Of a DNA stretch of 25,101 nt, positions 16,633-24,891 are shown piece by piece. Within the stretch, counting starts at the first letter, position 1, and every line of letters starts with the position of its first letter. The stretch is from Flavobacteriaceae bacterium UBA3159. GTDB lineage: Bacteria > Bacteroidota > Bacteroidia > Flavobacteriales > Flavobacteriaceae. The DNA lies in contig DEYL01000059.1 of NCBI GenBank assembly GCA_002364535.1, positions 1 through 25,101 of the forward strand, read 5' to 3'. Position numbers and translations under genes: made by a program. The notes below the pieces were generated by a model. The model saw nothing but the letters and a program-made list of their open reading frames with translations. It was not told the DNA's origin and made no database searches.

Positions 16633-17238
16633 TTATCCAAAGAGGAGCATGGGACGTTTTTTGTTATCATTTTCTCCCTTGTTCACGTATTCTGTAAAGG
16701 GATTTATGATTTCGTCATGAGGATTCTTCCGCGTAGAGAAAACATTATCATAAAATAGGTTTCTGACTTTCGATAAAATTTCATCTGAAGTTATACTAAT
16801 ATTGATGTTCAGCTCGTTGATGTTATTTTCACTTCAGAAAGATTCTTTTGTTTGGGAATTTGGACTACAAAAGCAGAATTTTCTTGGGTTAAATTTTAAA
16901 AGTGGAAGGATAAATTTTCCTTTGAAGATTGATTCTTCAGAAAACTCTACATGTCAAATAAAAATATTACCATCCATTTTTCCATTTAAAACTAGATCGT
17001 TGCATATAGCATCACCTTTCATAAATGCAGATTTTTCGATCATCAATTTTTTTGAAGTAAAAATAGTCCCTGTAAAATTCCATTTTAGTTTGATGGATTT
17101 ACTCGATTTAAGATAACCCTCTATATACCTTTCTTTCGGGATAAAAATGGGATTGTCTTCAGTGGTTGAAGTAGGTTTTTCGTTTTCGGAGAAAAGCAAA
17201 TTTTTAGATGTAATGAAAATATTTGAGGTTGAGTAAAT
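16633..17238 (-). pseudogene. Bactofilin-like gene remnant with two in-frame TGA codons and no ATG
   Basis: On the minus strand one frame stays open from a TAA at 17239-17241 to a TAA at 16633-16635, except for TGA at 16954-16956 and at 16834-16836. The first part (94 codons) reads like a bactofilin: a linker ending NPIFIPKERYIEGYLKSS, then beta-helix rungs FTGTIFTSKKLMIEKSAFMK, GDAICNDLVLNGKMDGNIFI. Past the first TGA the rung pattern goes on in the same frame (VEFSEESIFKGKFI), and past the second TGA another 66 codons are open. There is no ATG; only a TTG at 17199. Bactofilins form cytoskeletal filaments at the membrane. The best reading is a gene dying by point mutation. The last 66 codons match no family that I know and may be a separate piece. 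Confidence 0.6.
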
Positions 17239-17267
17239 TTAATTAATTTTAAACGATTTATTATGGT

Positions 17268-17275
17268 TAATTTTG
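17268..17275 (+). promoter_or_regulatory. Candidate -7 element for aroQ
   Basis: TAATTTTG fits TAnnTTTG exactly and lies 13 bases before the aroQ ATG. The -33 region shows only TTTT (17246-17249) in place of TTTG, at a spacing of 18. A short leader is implied. Confidence 0.35.
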
Positions 17276-17288
17276 ACAAAACAAAAAA

Positions 17289-17708
17289 ATGAAAATTGTC
17301 ATTATCAATGGTCCCAATCTGAATCTTCTGGGAACACGTGAGCCAGGGATCTATGGAAACCAAACCTTTGAACAGTACTATGAAGGTCTGAAATCATCAT
17401 TTCCTCAGGTTGAATTTGACTATTTTCAATCCAACATTGAGGGTGAACTTATAGATCGAATCCAGAAGGTGGGTTTTTCATATGATGGAATTTTACTGAA
17501 TGCAGCAGCATATACGCATACCTCTGTAGGAATTGGAGATGCTCTCAAAGCCATTGACACTCCCGTTATAGAAATTCACATATCCAATACCTTTTCTAGA
17601 GAAGACTTCAGACATAAATCTTACATCACTCCTTTGGCCAAAGGAATAATCGTTGGTTTTGGGTTGGACAGCTACCGATTGGGTGTGGAGTCTTTTCTAA
17701 AGTCTTAG
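17289..17708 (+). CDS. aroQ: 3-dehydroquinate dehydratase, type II (AroQ)
   Basis: AroQ dehydrates 3-dehydroquinate to 3-dehydroshikimate in the shikimate pathway. The 139-aa flavodoxin-like protein has INGPNLNLLGTREPGIYG with R17 and the catalytic tyrosine Y22 on the flexible lid, then the substrate-binding N71 in LLNAAAYTHTS and the catalytic histidine H97 in EIHISN, followed by R104 and R108. These residues and the length identify the dodecameric type II enzyme and not the unrelated AroD. It points away from xerD, a common neighbour in this phylum, and its TAG overlaps the lpdA stop on the other strand by four bases. Confidence 0.97.
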   Translation: MKIVIINGPNLNLLGTREPGIYGNQTFEQYYEGLKSSFPQVEFDYFQSNIEGELIDRIQKVGFSYDGILLNAAAYTHTSVGIGDALKAIDTPVIEIHISNTFSREDFRHKSYITPLAKGIIVGFGLDSYRLGVESFLKS

Positions 17709-19093
17709 AGGTGAATGACCTCGTCGTAGGCATCTGCGACGGCTTCCATAACAGCCTCACTCATGGTGGGGTGGGGGTGAACTGCTTTGAGTACTTCGTG
17801 TCCTGTCGTTTCGAGTTTTCTTCCCAAAACTGCCTCGGCGATCATGTCTGTTACTCCAACACCAATCATATGACACCCCAACCATTCGCCATATTTGGCA
17901 TCAAATATTACTTTTACAAATCCCTCTGAGTTTCCACCTGCTTGGGCTTTTCCTGAGGCAGAGAAGGGAAATTTTCCCACTTTGATGTCGAAGCCTTTTT
18001 CCTTGGCTTGGGCTTCGGTCAATCCCACTGAGGCTACTTCAGGGAAGCAATAGGTGCAGCCCGGTATGTTTCCATAGTCAAGCGGCTCAACATGTAGCCC
18101 CGCAATTTTTTCTACACAGAGAATGCCTTCAGCAGAGGCCACGTGAGCTAGGGCTTGTCCGGAAGTCACATCTCCAATAGCATAGTATCCCGGTAGATTG
18201 GTTTGGTAAAAGTCATTGACCAATATCTTATCCTTATCTATTGCAATACCCAAATCTTCGAGTCCTAAGTTTTCGATATTGGATTTAATGCCCACAGCAG
18301 AAAGCATTACATCAGCGTCTAGGATTTCTTCACCTTTAGCGGTCTTTACCGTAGCTTTTACAAATTTACCAGTTGTGTCCACAGCGGTTACTTCGGCGTT
18401 GGTTATTATTTTGATACCACTCTTTTTAAAACTTTTTTCCAATTGTTTGGAAACTTCTTCGTCCTCAATCGGGACGATACGATCCACATATTCAACGATG
18501 GTAACATCGGTGCCCATAGCATTGTAGAAATAAGCAAACTCTATCCCTATTGCACCAGACCCTACGACAATCAGTTTTTTGGGTTGTTTGGTCAGGGTCA
18601 TGGCCTCACGATACCCAATTACTTTTTTCCCATCCTGGGACAAGCTGGGAAGTGCTCTGGATCGAGCTCCGGTAGCAATAATTATGTGTTTGGCTTTGTA
18701 CTCTTCTGTTTTTTTTCCTTTGGTGACACTAATTTTTTTTCCGACCAATAATTTTCCATGACCTTCAATGACATCGATTTTATTTTTTTTCATCAAAAAT
18801 TGTACGCCCTTACTCATTCCTGCAGCTACGTTTCTGCTTCTGTTGATCACTGCATCAAAATCCTTGTCATATTCTCTAACTTTCAATCCGTAATCTTCTG
18901 CATGTTTTAAATAATTGAAAACTTGGGCAGATTTCAGTAAAGCTTTGGTTGGAATACACCCCCAATTGAGACAAACCCCTCCTAGACTTTCTTTTTCTAC
19001 TACGGCAGTTTTGAGTCCCAATTGCGAAGCTCTGATAGCGGTTACATAGCCACCCGGACCACTTCCAATTACGATTACGTCATATTCATTCAT
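17705..19093 (-). CDS. lpdA: Dihydrolipoyl dehydrogenase (E3)
   Basis: E3 re-oxidises the lipoyl groups of the 2-oxoacid dehydrogenase complexes (and of the glycine cleavage system), passing electrons through FAD to NAD+. The 462-aa protein has the FAD-binding GSGPGGY (10-16), the redox-active disulfide C41/C46 in GGVCLNWGCIPTKALL, the NAD-binding GSGAIG (178-183), the second FAD motif YAIGDV and the C-terminal active-site H441 with E446 in HPHPTMSE. No E1 or E2 gene is next to it, so it is probably a shared subunit made from its own promoter. It is convergent with aroQ, and the msrB genes lie upstream in the same direction. Confidence 0.97.
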   Translation of the reverse strand: MNEYDVIVIGSGPGGYVTAIRASQLGLKTAVVEKESLGGVCLNWGCIPTKALLKSAQVFNYLKHAEDYGLKVREYDKDFDAVINRSRNVAAGMSKGVQFLMKKNKIDVIEGHGKLLVGKKISVTKGKKTEEYKAKHIIIATGARSRALPSLSQDGKKVIGYREAMTLTKQPKKLIVVGSGAIGIEFAYFYNAMGTDVTIVEYVDRIVPIEDEEVSKQLEKSFKKSGIKIITNAEVTAVDTTGKFVKATVKTAKGEEILDADVMLSAVGIKSNIENLGLEDLGIAIDKDKILVNDFYQTNLPGYYAIGDVTSGQALAHVASAEGILCVEKIAGLHVEPLDYGNIPGCTYCFPEVASVGLTEAQAKEKGFDIKVGKFPFSASGKAQAGGNSEGFVKVIFDAKYGEWLGCHMIGVGVTDMIAEAVLGRKLETTGHEVLKAVHPHPTMSEAVMEAVADAYDEVIHL

Positions 19094-19117
19094 GTGGATT
19101 GAATTTTAAATTCAGCA

Positions 19118-19125
19118 CAAATTTA
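19118..19125 (-). promoter_or_regulatory. Candidate -7 element for lpdA
   Basis: On the minus strand the bases read TAAATTTG, an exact TAnnTTTG, about 25 bases upstream of the lpdA ATG, in the gap between the msrB gene and lpdA. The -33 position has no TTTG (TTAA is found at 19 bases). It suggests that lpdA can be transcribed apart from the msrB pair. Confidence 0.45.
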
Positions 19126-19155
19126 AGAAACTGTAAGTTATTTTTTAACTATTGT

Positions 19156-19566
19156 CTAGTTGAGCTTTTTAATAAAATTGATGCTGGCAGAATTCACACA
19201 ATAGCGCAGCCTCGTTTTGGTGGGACCATCATTAAAAACATGACCTTGATGCCCCCCGCAATTGGCACAGACAATTTCCATTCTGAGCCTCCCTGCCGAG
19301 TGGTCTGGAATCATATCCAATGCCCCTTCGATGGATTTGTCATAACTGGGCCATCCACAATGGCTGTCAAATTTACTTTCACTTTCGTATAGTGGAGTAC
19401 CACAACCCTTGCACAGATAGGTTCCATCTTCATAGTGATCGTTGTATTGGCCTGTAAAGGGGTATTCTGTGCCTTTCTCCCTAAGAATTTTAAATTCCTC
19501 GGGACTGAGTTCCGCTTTCCATTTTTTTTCGGATTTTTCTATGGGGTATTTTTTGTTTTTACTCAT
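19156..19566 (-). CDS. msrB: Peptide-methionine (R)-S-oxide reductase MsrB, cytosolic copy
   Basis: MsrB reduces the R form of methionine sulfoxide in proteins, repairing oxidative damage. The 136-aa protein shows the complete fold: YPFTGQYNDHYEDGTYLCKG, the zinc cysteines C52, C55, C100 and C103, the probable recycling cysteine C70 in SHCGWPSYD, and the catalytic C123 in RYCVNSASINF. The start chosen is the ATG at 19566 (MSKNKKYPIEKSEKKW). A longer frame to 19662 only reads antisense-free back into the 3' end of the next gene. The absence of a signal peptide suggests the cytosol. The start overlaps the stop of the second msrB by eight bases. Confidence 0.95.
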   Translation of the reverse strand: MSKNKKYPIEKSEKKWKAELSPEEFKILREKGTEYPFTGQYNDHYEDGTYLCKGCGTPLYESESKFDSHCGWPSYDKSIEGALDMIPDHSAGRLRMEIVCANCGGHQGHVFNDGPTKTRLRYCVNSASINFIKKLN

Positions 19567-20041
19567 TGGGAATAAAATTAAGGGCCGCAGAGTTGATACA
19601 ATGCCTTTTTCCTGTTGTTTCTTTGGGACCATCGTTGAAAACATGTCCCAAATGTCCTCCACATTTGTTGCATTTTAGTTCTGTTCTTGCGTATCCCAAT
19701 TTATAGTCTACGTCATACTCAATATTGGAATCAACAGCGCGATCAAATGAAGGCCATCCACACTTAGAATCGTATTTGTTCTCCGATTCATAAAGCCGAC
19801 TATTACAACCCGCACAAGTATAAGTCCCTTCTACTTTATGATTATTGTATTTGCCTGAAAATGGATATTCAGTTGCTGCTTTTCTAAGTACCAGATAAGA
19901 CATTTTTGGAAGCTTCTTTTTCCATTCTTGATCGGTTTTCTCTACTGTATAGCTTTTGTTCTCTTTGGATTTCTTTTGTTGGGATAACCCATTACAACTT
20001 ATTAGAACAAGTGTTATTAAAAATAGAAACTTGTTTTTCAT
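19559..20041 (-). CDS. msrB: Peptide-methionine (R)-S-oxide reductase MsrB, lipoprotein copy
   Basis: A 160-aa paralogue of the neighbouring MsrB with an added N-terminus. The segment FLFLITLVLISC is a type II signal peptide with the lipid-attached cysteine at C16, followed by a polar, lysine-rich linker (about 17-35). The enzyme domain keeps zinc cysteines C76, C79, C124 and C127, the probable recycling C94 in KCGWPSFD and the catalytic C148 in RHCINSAALNF. It is therefore likely to act in the periplasm, anchored to a membrane, and needs an electron donor there that is not encoded nearby. It comes first in a two-gene unit with the cytosolic copy and is divergent from the MFS gene. Confidence 0.93.
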   Translation of the reverse strand: MKNKFLFLITLVLISCNGLSQQKKSKENKSYTVEKTDQEWKKKLPKMSYLVLRKAATEYPFSGKYNNHKVEGTYTCAGCNSRLYESENKYDSKCGWPSFDRAVDSNIEYDVDYKLGYARTELKCNKCGGHLGHVFNDGPKETTGKRHCINSAALNFIPNE

Positions 20042-20149
20042 CTACATTTTTTAGACATTAAAATATAAACTAAAGGTAATAGATTTTAAAAAATAAACTT
20101 ATTCCCAGAGGTCAAAACAAATGAATTCATAAATTGTGTCAATTTCTTA

Positions 20150-21484
20150 ATGGAAGCAATGAAAAGAAAAAATAGATTGGAAAAAGGAAATTCCAAATTA
20201 ATAAATGCATGGGCTTCCTATGATTGGGCCAATTCCGTATATCCACTGGTCATAAGTTCTACCATTTTTCCTATTTACTATAGTGCGATATCTCAAGACA
20301 TTGTTACCATCGAGTTTTTGGGCTACGACTTTAAAAACACAGCTTTGATCAGTTTTGTAACAGCCATGGCTTTTGTGGTTGTGGCCTTCAATTCCCCTTT
20401 ACTTTCGGGAATAGCCGACTATATTGGAAACAAAAAAAGGTTTATGAAATTTTTTGTCTATACTGGATCCATTTCCTGTATGGGGCTTTATTTCTTTGAG
20501 TTGGATAGTATATACATGGGTATGATGTTTTATTTTTTCGCATTGATTGGGTTTTGGGCCAGTTTGGTTTTTTACAATTCCTATTTGCCAGATATCGCAC
20601 ATCCAGAACAGCAAGATTTTGCCAGTGCTAGAGGTTTCTCTATGGGCTATTTAGGGAGTATTTTATTGTTGATTCTAAACCTGTCAATGGTCTTACAACC
20701 CGACTGGTATGGAATTACAGGCACACCATTGGAATCATCCCTTAAGGCGATGAAATATTCTTTTATCACGGTAGGTATTTGGTGGGGTGTGTTCAGCCAA
20801 TATGCATTCTATCACTTACCCAAGGGAAATAGTGAAGGAAAAGTCACGAAAGACGTTCTTTGGAATGGTTTTTTAGAACTCAAAAAAGTATGGTATCAAT
20901 TGGATAAGCTTCCGATCCTCAAAAAATTCTTACCCGCTTTTTTTGTTTACAGTACTGCTTTACAAACCGTAATTTTGATCGCTACCTATTTTGGGGAGGA
21001 AGAAATCGTGTGGGCCAGCAGTGAACAAAAAACAATCGGCCTAATCGTAAGTATTATGTTGATTCAGATCGTTGGCATTTTTGGAGCCTATGCCACCGCG
21101 GCAGCCTCTAAAAGATTTGGCAATATTTCTACTCTGGTAGTTGTCAATTCCATATGGGCTGTGCTGTGTATTTTTGCTTTTTTTATCAGAACCCCCTTAG
21201 AGTTTTACATAGCTGCGGGGGGTGTAGGCATGGTAATGGGAGGAATTCAAGCTTTATCCAGGTCTACTTATTCAAAACTAATCCCAGAAACCAGTGACAC
21301 AACCTCTTTCTTTAGTTTTTATGACGTGACAGAAAAGGTGGGAATCATCATCGGGATGTCCATGTTTGGAACCATTGATCAGATTACAGGAAGTATGCGT
21401 AATGCGATTCTTTTTTTTGTGATATTATTTATATCTGGGGCTTTACTTTTATCTCGTATTCCCAATAATCGCTTAGGAAAATAA
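20150..21484 (+). CDS. MFS transporter, UMF1 family (Atg22-like)
   Basis: A 444-aa polytopic membrane protein with about 12 hydrophobic segments. The N-terminal motif NAWASYDWANSVYPLVISST, followed by IFPIYY, is the hallmark of the UMF1 family related to yeast vacuolar Atg22. Another family feature is GGIQALSRSTYSKLIPE in the middle of the C-terminal half, with SFYDVTEKVG shortly after. The substrate is not known for the bacterial members. Either ATG, at 20150 or 20159, could start it. It is divergent from the msrB pair across a gap of 108 bases and is separated from lon by about 120 bases, so it is probably transcribed alone. Confidence 0.9.
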   Translation: MEAMKRKNRLEKGNSKLINAWASYDWANSVYPLVISSTIFPIYYSAISQDIVTIEFLGYDFKNTALISFVTAMAFVVVAFNSPLLSGIADYIGNKKRFMKFFVYTGSISCMGLYFFELDSIYMGMMFYFFALIGFWASLVFYNSYLPDIAHPEQQDFASARGFSMGYLGSILLLILNLSMVLQPDWYGITGTPLESSLKAMKYSFITVGIWWGVFSQYAFYHLPKGNSEGKVTKDVLWNGFLELKKVWYQLDKLPILKKFLPAFFVYSTALQTVILIATYFGEEEIVWASSEQKTIGLIVSIMLIQIVGIFGAYATAAASKRFGNISTLVVVNSIWAVLCIFAFFIRTPLEFYIAAGGVGMVMGGIQALSRSTYSKLIPETSDTTSFFSFYDVTEKVGIIIGMSMFGTIDQITGSMRNAILFFVILFISGALLLSRIPNNRLGK

Positions 21485-21608
21485 ATCCAAAAGGCCCAGT
21501 TGGCATAACAATTGAACTAAATTATATTAAAGACCTTTTAAGGTGTTTTTTTATTAATAATTAGAAGTATAGATCACATTACATGACAATTTGACTGAAA
21601 ACTCACAT

Positions 21609-24065
21609 ATGGCCAAACCTAGTTTTATATCATTTGACAATTTGACACTTCAAGACATTGAAGCAGAAGCAGAGCTTATTCCTTTGCTAACCACGGAAGA
21701 TGAGGAGGCACTCAGAAATGAAGAATTACCTAAAGAAGTCGCAATACTCCCTTTAAAAAATACAGTACTTTTTCCTGGAGTGGTTATTCCCATAACTGTA
21801 GGAAGGGACAAGTCCATTCAATTGATCAAGGATGCAAACAAATCCGATAAAATTATTGGAGTGGTAGCCCAAAAGGATCATAATGTCGAGAACCCTAAAC
21901 CGGGTGATTTGTTCGCTCTGGGAACAGTGGCACAAATACTACGGGTTCTCAAAATGCCCGATGGCAATACAACCGTAATCATTCAAGGAAAAAGAAGGTT
22001 TGAGATCCAAAGCATTACTAAAGAAGAGCCCTATTTAAAAGCTTCCATTAAACCCGTCGAAGAAACCTTCCCTAAGAAGGGCAATTCCGAGTTCAAGGCC
22101 ATTATTGACTCCATAAAGGACATGGCGCTGAAGATCATTCACGAAAATCCAAACATCCCTTCTGAAGCCTCTTTTGCCATCAAAAACATACAAAGTCATG
22201 CTTTTTTAATCAATTTTGTTTCCTCCAATATGAATCTTCCCGTTATAGAAAAACAAAGGGTTTTGTCAATGTTCGATTTACAAGGTAGTGCCATTGAATG
22301 CTTGAAATTGATGAATGTTGAATATCAAAAATTAGAATTAAAAAATGACATTCAATCCAAGGTAAGGACAGACTTAGATCAGCAACAAAGAGAGTATTAT
22401 CTAAACCAACAAATGAAAACCATCCAAGAGGAATTAGGAGTAGTTTCTTTTGAACAAGAGTTAGATGAGATGCGTATGCGTTCCAAGGAAAAAAAATGGG
22501 ACAAAGCCGTTGGAGCGCAATTTGATAAAGAATTGGAAAAATTACATCGGATGAACCCGCAGTTAGCAGAGTATTCTGTTCAGAGAAATTATTTGGATTT
22601 TTTTCTCGACCTCCCATGGAATCAATTTTCGGAGGATAAATTTGATTTAAAGAATGCCCAAAAAATTCTCGACCGTGACCATTTTGGGTTGGAGGATGTC
22701 AAAAAACGCATCATTGAGTATTTGGCAGTATTAAAACTTCGAAATGATATGAATTCCCCCATTTTGTGTTTGTTTGGCCCTCCCGGAGTGGGGAAGACCT
22801 CTCTAGGAAAATCTATAGCAGAAGCATTGGGACGATCCTATATTAGAATCTCATTGGGGGGAATGCGAGATGAGGCTGAAATAAGAGGCCATCGAAAGAC
22901 TTATATTGGTGCGTTACCGGGACGTATCATTCAAAGTGTTAAAAAGGCTGGTACATCAAATCCTGTTTTTGTTTTAGATGAAATTGATAAGGTCAGTAAC
23001 GGAGTTCAGGGTGACCCTGCAGCGGCTTTGCTTGAGGTCTTGGATCCAGAGCAAAACACAGCCTTTTACGATAATTTTCTGGAGATGGGCTATGATTTGT
23101 CCAAAGTAATGTTTGTTGCTACCGCCAATAGCCTATCGCCCATCCACCCTGCTTTGAGGGATCGAATGGAAATGATTAATATTTCCGGTTATACCCTAGA
23201 AGAAAAGTCTGCCATTGCCAAAAGACACTTATTGCCCAAACAGCTCAAAGAACACGGATTAGAAAACAAACAATTGACTTTGAATAAGGCTGTTTTGGAT
23301 AAAATGGTTGAAGGATACACGCGAGAGTCGGGGGTAAGAGGCCTTGAAAAACAAGTAGCCAAGGCGATTCGTTATGCGGCCAAGTCCATAGCCTTGGAAG
23401 AGGATTACAAAATCAATCCTGCTCCCGAGGATTTGGTTGAAATTTTGGGCCCGGAAAAGGTGCACCGTGATCTTTACGAAAACAATAACGTGGCTGGAGT
23501 AGTTACCGGATTGGCATGGACTTCAGTAGGAGGGGACATCCTTTTTATTGAGTCTGCAATTTCTGAAGGAAAAGGACAGCTCTCTATTACTGGAAACTTG
23601 GGCAAGGTTATGAAAGAGTCGGCCACCATTGCCATGGAGTTTATCAAATCCAATAAAATATTTTTGGGTTTGGATGATTTTGCCTTTGATCGGTACAATG
23701 TTCACATTCACGTTCCAGAAGGAGCGACCCCAAAGGATGGTCCCAGTGCGGGAATTACCATGCTAACTTCCTTGGTATCACTCTTTACCCAAAAAAGGGT
23801 AAAAAGTAAATTGGCCATGACTGGAGAAATTACACTTCGGGGGAAAGTTTTACCCGTAGGAGGAATTAAGGAAAAAATTCTTGCCGCCAAACGATCCAAA
23901 ATCAAAGAGATAATTTTGTGCGAGGACAATAAGAAGGATATAGACCAAATCAATCAGAAGTATTTGAAAGGTTTGACTTTCTATTATGTTAGGGAAATGA
24001 AAGATGTACTTGATATTGCCATAATTTCCAAAAAAGTACTGCATCCAAAGATATTTAAATCTTAG
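21609..24065 (+). CDS. lon: ATP-dependent protease Lon
   Basis: Lon degrades misfolded and regulatory proteins in the cytoplasm. Domains in order are the N-terminal substrate-binding domain (VAILPLKNTVLFPGVVIPIT), a helical linker (QREYYLNQQMKTIQEELG), the AAA+ module and the protease. Counted from the ATG at 21609 the AAA+ module has Walker A GPPGVGKT with K396 and Walker B VFVLDEIDKV. The protease has the dyad S713 in KDGPSAGITM and K754 in GGIKEKIL. The protein is 818 aa. A TTG at 21591 is an alternative start adding six residues (MTENSH); I prefer the ATG, because MAKPSFISFDNLTLQDIEAE fits the family start, but this is open. cmk begins four bases after its stop. Confidence 0.97.
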   Translation: MAKPSFISFDNLTLQDIEAEAELIPLLTTEDEEALRNEELPKEVAILPLKNTVLFPGVVIPITVGRDKSIQLIKDANKSDKIIGVVAQKDHNVENPKPGDLFALGTVAQILRVLKMPDGNTTVIIQGKRRFEIQSITKEEPYLKASIKPVEETFPKKGNSEFKAIIDSIKDMALKIIHENPNIPSEASFAIKNIQSHAFLINFVSSNMNLPVIEKQRVLSMFDLQGSAIECLKLMNVEYQKLELKNDIQSKVRTDLDQQQREYYLNQQMKTIQEELGVVSFEQELDEMRMRSKEKKWDKAVGAQFDKELEKLHRMNPQLAEYSVQRNYLDFFLDLPWNQFSEDKFDLKNAQKILDRDHFGLEDVKKRIIEYLAVLKLRNDMNSPILCLFGPPGVGKTSLGKSIAEALGRSYIRISLGGMRDEAEIRGHRKTYIGALPGRIIQSVKKAGTSNPVFVLDEIDKVSNGVQGDPAAALLEVLDPEQNTAFYDNFLEMGYDLSKVMFVATANSLSPIHPALRDRMEMINISGYTLEEKSAIAKRHLLPKQLKEHGLENKQLTLNKAVLDKMVEGYTRESGVRGLEKQVAKAIRYAAKSIALEEDYKINPAPEDLVEILGPEKVHRDLYENNNVAGVVTGLAWTSVGGDILFIESAISEGKGQLSITGNLGKVMKESATIAMEFIKSNKIFLGLDDFAFDRYNVHIHVPEGATPKDGPSAGITMLTSLVSLFTQKRVKSKLAMTGEITLRGKVLPVGGIKEKILAAKRSKIKEIILCEDNKKDIDQINQKYLKGLTFYYVREMKDVLDIAIISKKVLHPKIFKS

Positions 24066-24069
24066 TCCA

Positions 24070-24741
24070 TTGAATTCACGCATAGTAATTGCCATCGATG
24101 GATATGCCTCTACAGGAAAAAGCACATTGGCCAAAATGCTGTCCCGTCAATATCAAATCCCTTTTATTGACTCTGGTTCTTTGTATCGGGGGATCACCCT
24201 TTATGCTTTAGAAAAAGGTTTTTTTAAAGATGACAAGCTCGATCAAGAGGCACTGAGCGAGGCTTTGGGTGGGTTAAACTTGAGATTTGATAATGAGACA
24301 GGAGGTTTGTATTTAAATGCCGAAAATGTTTCTCAAAAAATTCGGCTTCCCCAAGTGTCGGATCGTGTCAGTAACATTGCTGCTTTGACTATGGTCAGAG
24401 AATTTTTACTCCACCAACTGCGTCATATGGCAAGTGAAAATGGTTTGGTGATTGATGGGAGAGACATTGGAACGGTGGTATTTCCCAACGCCGATTACAA
24501 ATTCTTTTTTACCGCCCGACTCGAGGTTAGGGCCCGTCGGCGCTATGAAGAGCTTAAAGCCCTGGGTCAAAATACCACTTTTGAGGAAGTTTTGAACAAC
24601 CTCATTGTTCGTGACCAGATTGACAGCAGTAGAGAGACCGCCCCACTTCGAAAGGCAGACGATGCTTTTGAGATCGATACTTCAAAGTTGACTAAAGAGC
24701 AAGTATTTGCTGATTTGCTCGAAAAAATTGACGCCAAATAA
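24070..24741 (+). CDS. cmk: Cytidylate kinase Cmk
   Basis: Cmk phosphorylates CMP and dCMP, supplying precursors for RNA, DNA and phospholipid synthesis. The 223-aa protein has the P-loop GYASTGKS (11-18), the substrate segment IDSGSLYRGITLYAL, VIDGRDIGTVVFPNADYKFF, then TARLEVRARRRYEEL and RDQIDSSRETAPLRKA. It is complete and of normal length. The start is TTG at 24070: it gives MNSRIVIAIDGYASTGKS, the usual spacing to the P-loop, and no ATG is available in that stretch. It follows lon by only four bases and is probably co-transcribed with it. Confidence 0.96.
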   Translation: MNSRIVIAIDGYASTGKSTLAKMLSRQYQIPFIDSGSLYRGITLYALEKGFFKDDKLDQEALSEALGGLNLRFDNETGGLYLNAENVSQKIRLPQVSDRVSNIAALTMVREFLLHQLRHMASENGLVIDGRDIGTVVFPNADYKFFFTARLEVRARRRYEELKALGQNTTFEEVLNNLIVRDQIDSSRETAPLRKADDAFEIDTSKLTKEQVFADLLEKIDAK

Positions 24742-24753
24742 GATCCTTAATAA

Positions 24754-24784
24754 TTTGTTAATAAGCATATTCCTATTAAATTTG
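24754..24784 (+). promoter_or_regulatory. Consensus Bacteroidota promoter for the lysine-rich gene
   Basis: TTTG at 24754-24757, exactly 19 bases, then TAAATTTG at 24777-24784: a full match to TTTG-N19-TAnnTTTG. The start of transcription would be near 24790. That leaves about 100 bases before the ATG at 24892, or almost no leader if the TTG at 24796 is used. Confidence 0.75.
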
Positions 24785-24891
24785 CGGACTCTTAATTGAC
24801 AGGGAAAAAGAGAGTAAAGAAAATAGGTTTAACACCTTCTGTTGTTTCAATGAAATTTCCCGGACAGCAGAATACAAATTTTATCACAGCC

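Noticed and set aside
16954..16956. TGA as selenocysteine or a reassigned codon
   Set aside because: Other genes here end at TGA, bactofilins have no known selenocysteine, no downstream hairpin stands out, and a second TGA and the missing ATG point to decay.
16802..17116. Plus-strand open frame of 104 codons between xerD and aroQ
   Set aside because: It is antisense to the bactofilin remnant, and its protein has no recognisable motif, while the minus strand shows clear bactofilin rungs.
19567..19662. N-terminal extension of the cytosolic MsrB
   Set aside because: It lies within the coding end of the upstream msrB, and the family start fits the ATG at 19566.
21534..21552. ACCTTTTAAGGT followed by a T run as a terminator between the MFS gene and lon
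   Set aside because: The stem can be only four or five pairs with a tiny loop; the T run is suggestive but the hairpin is too weak.
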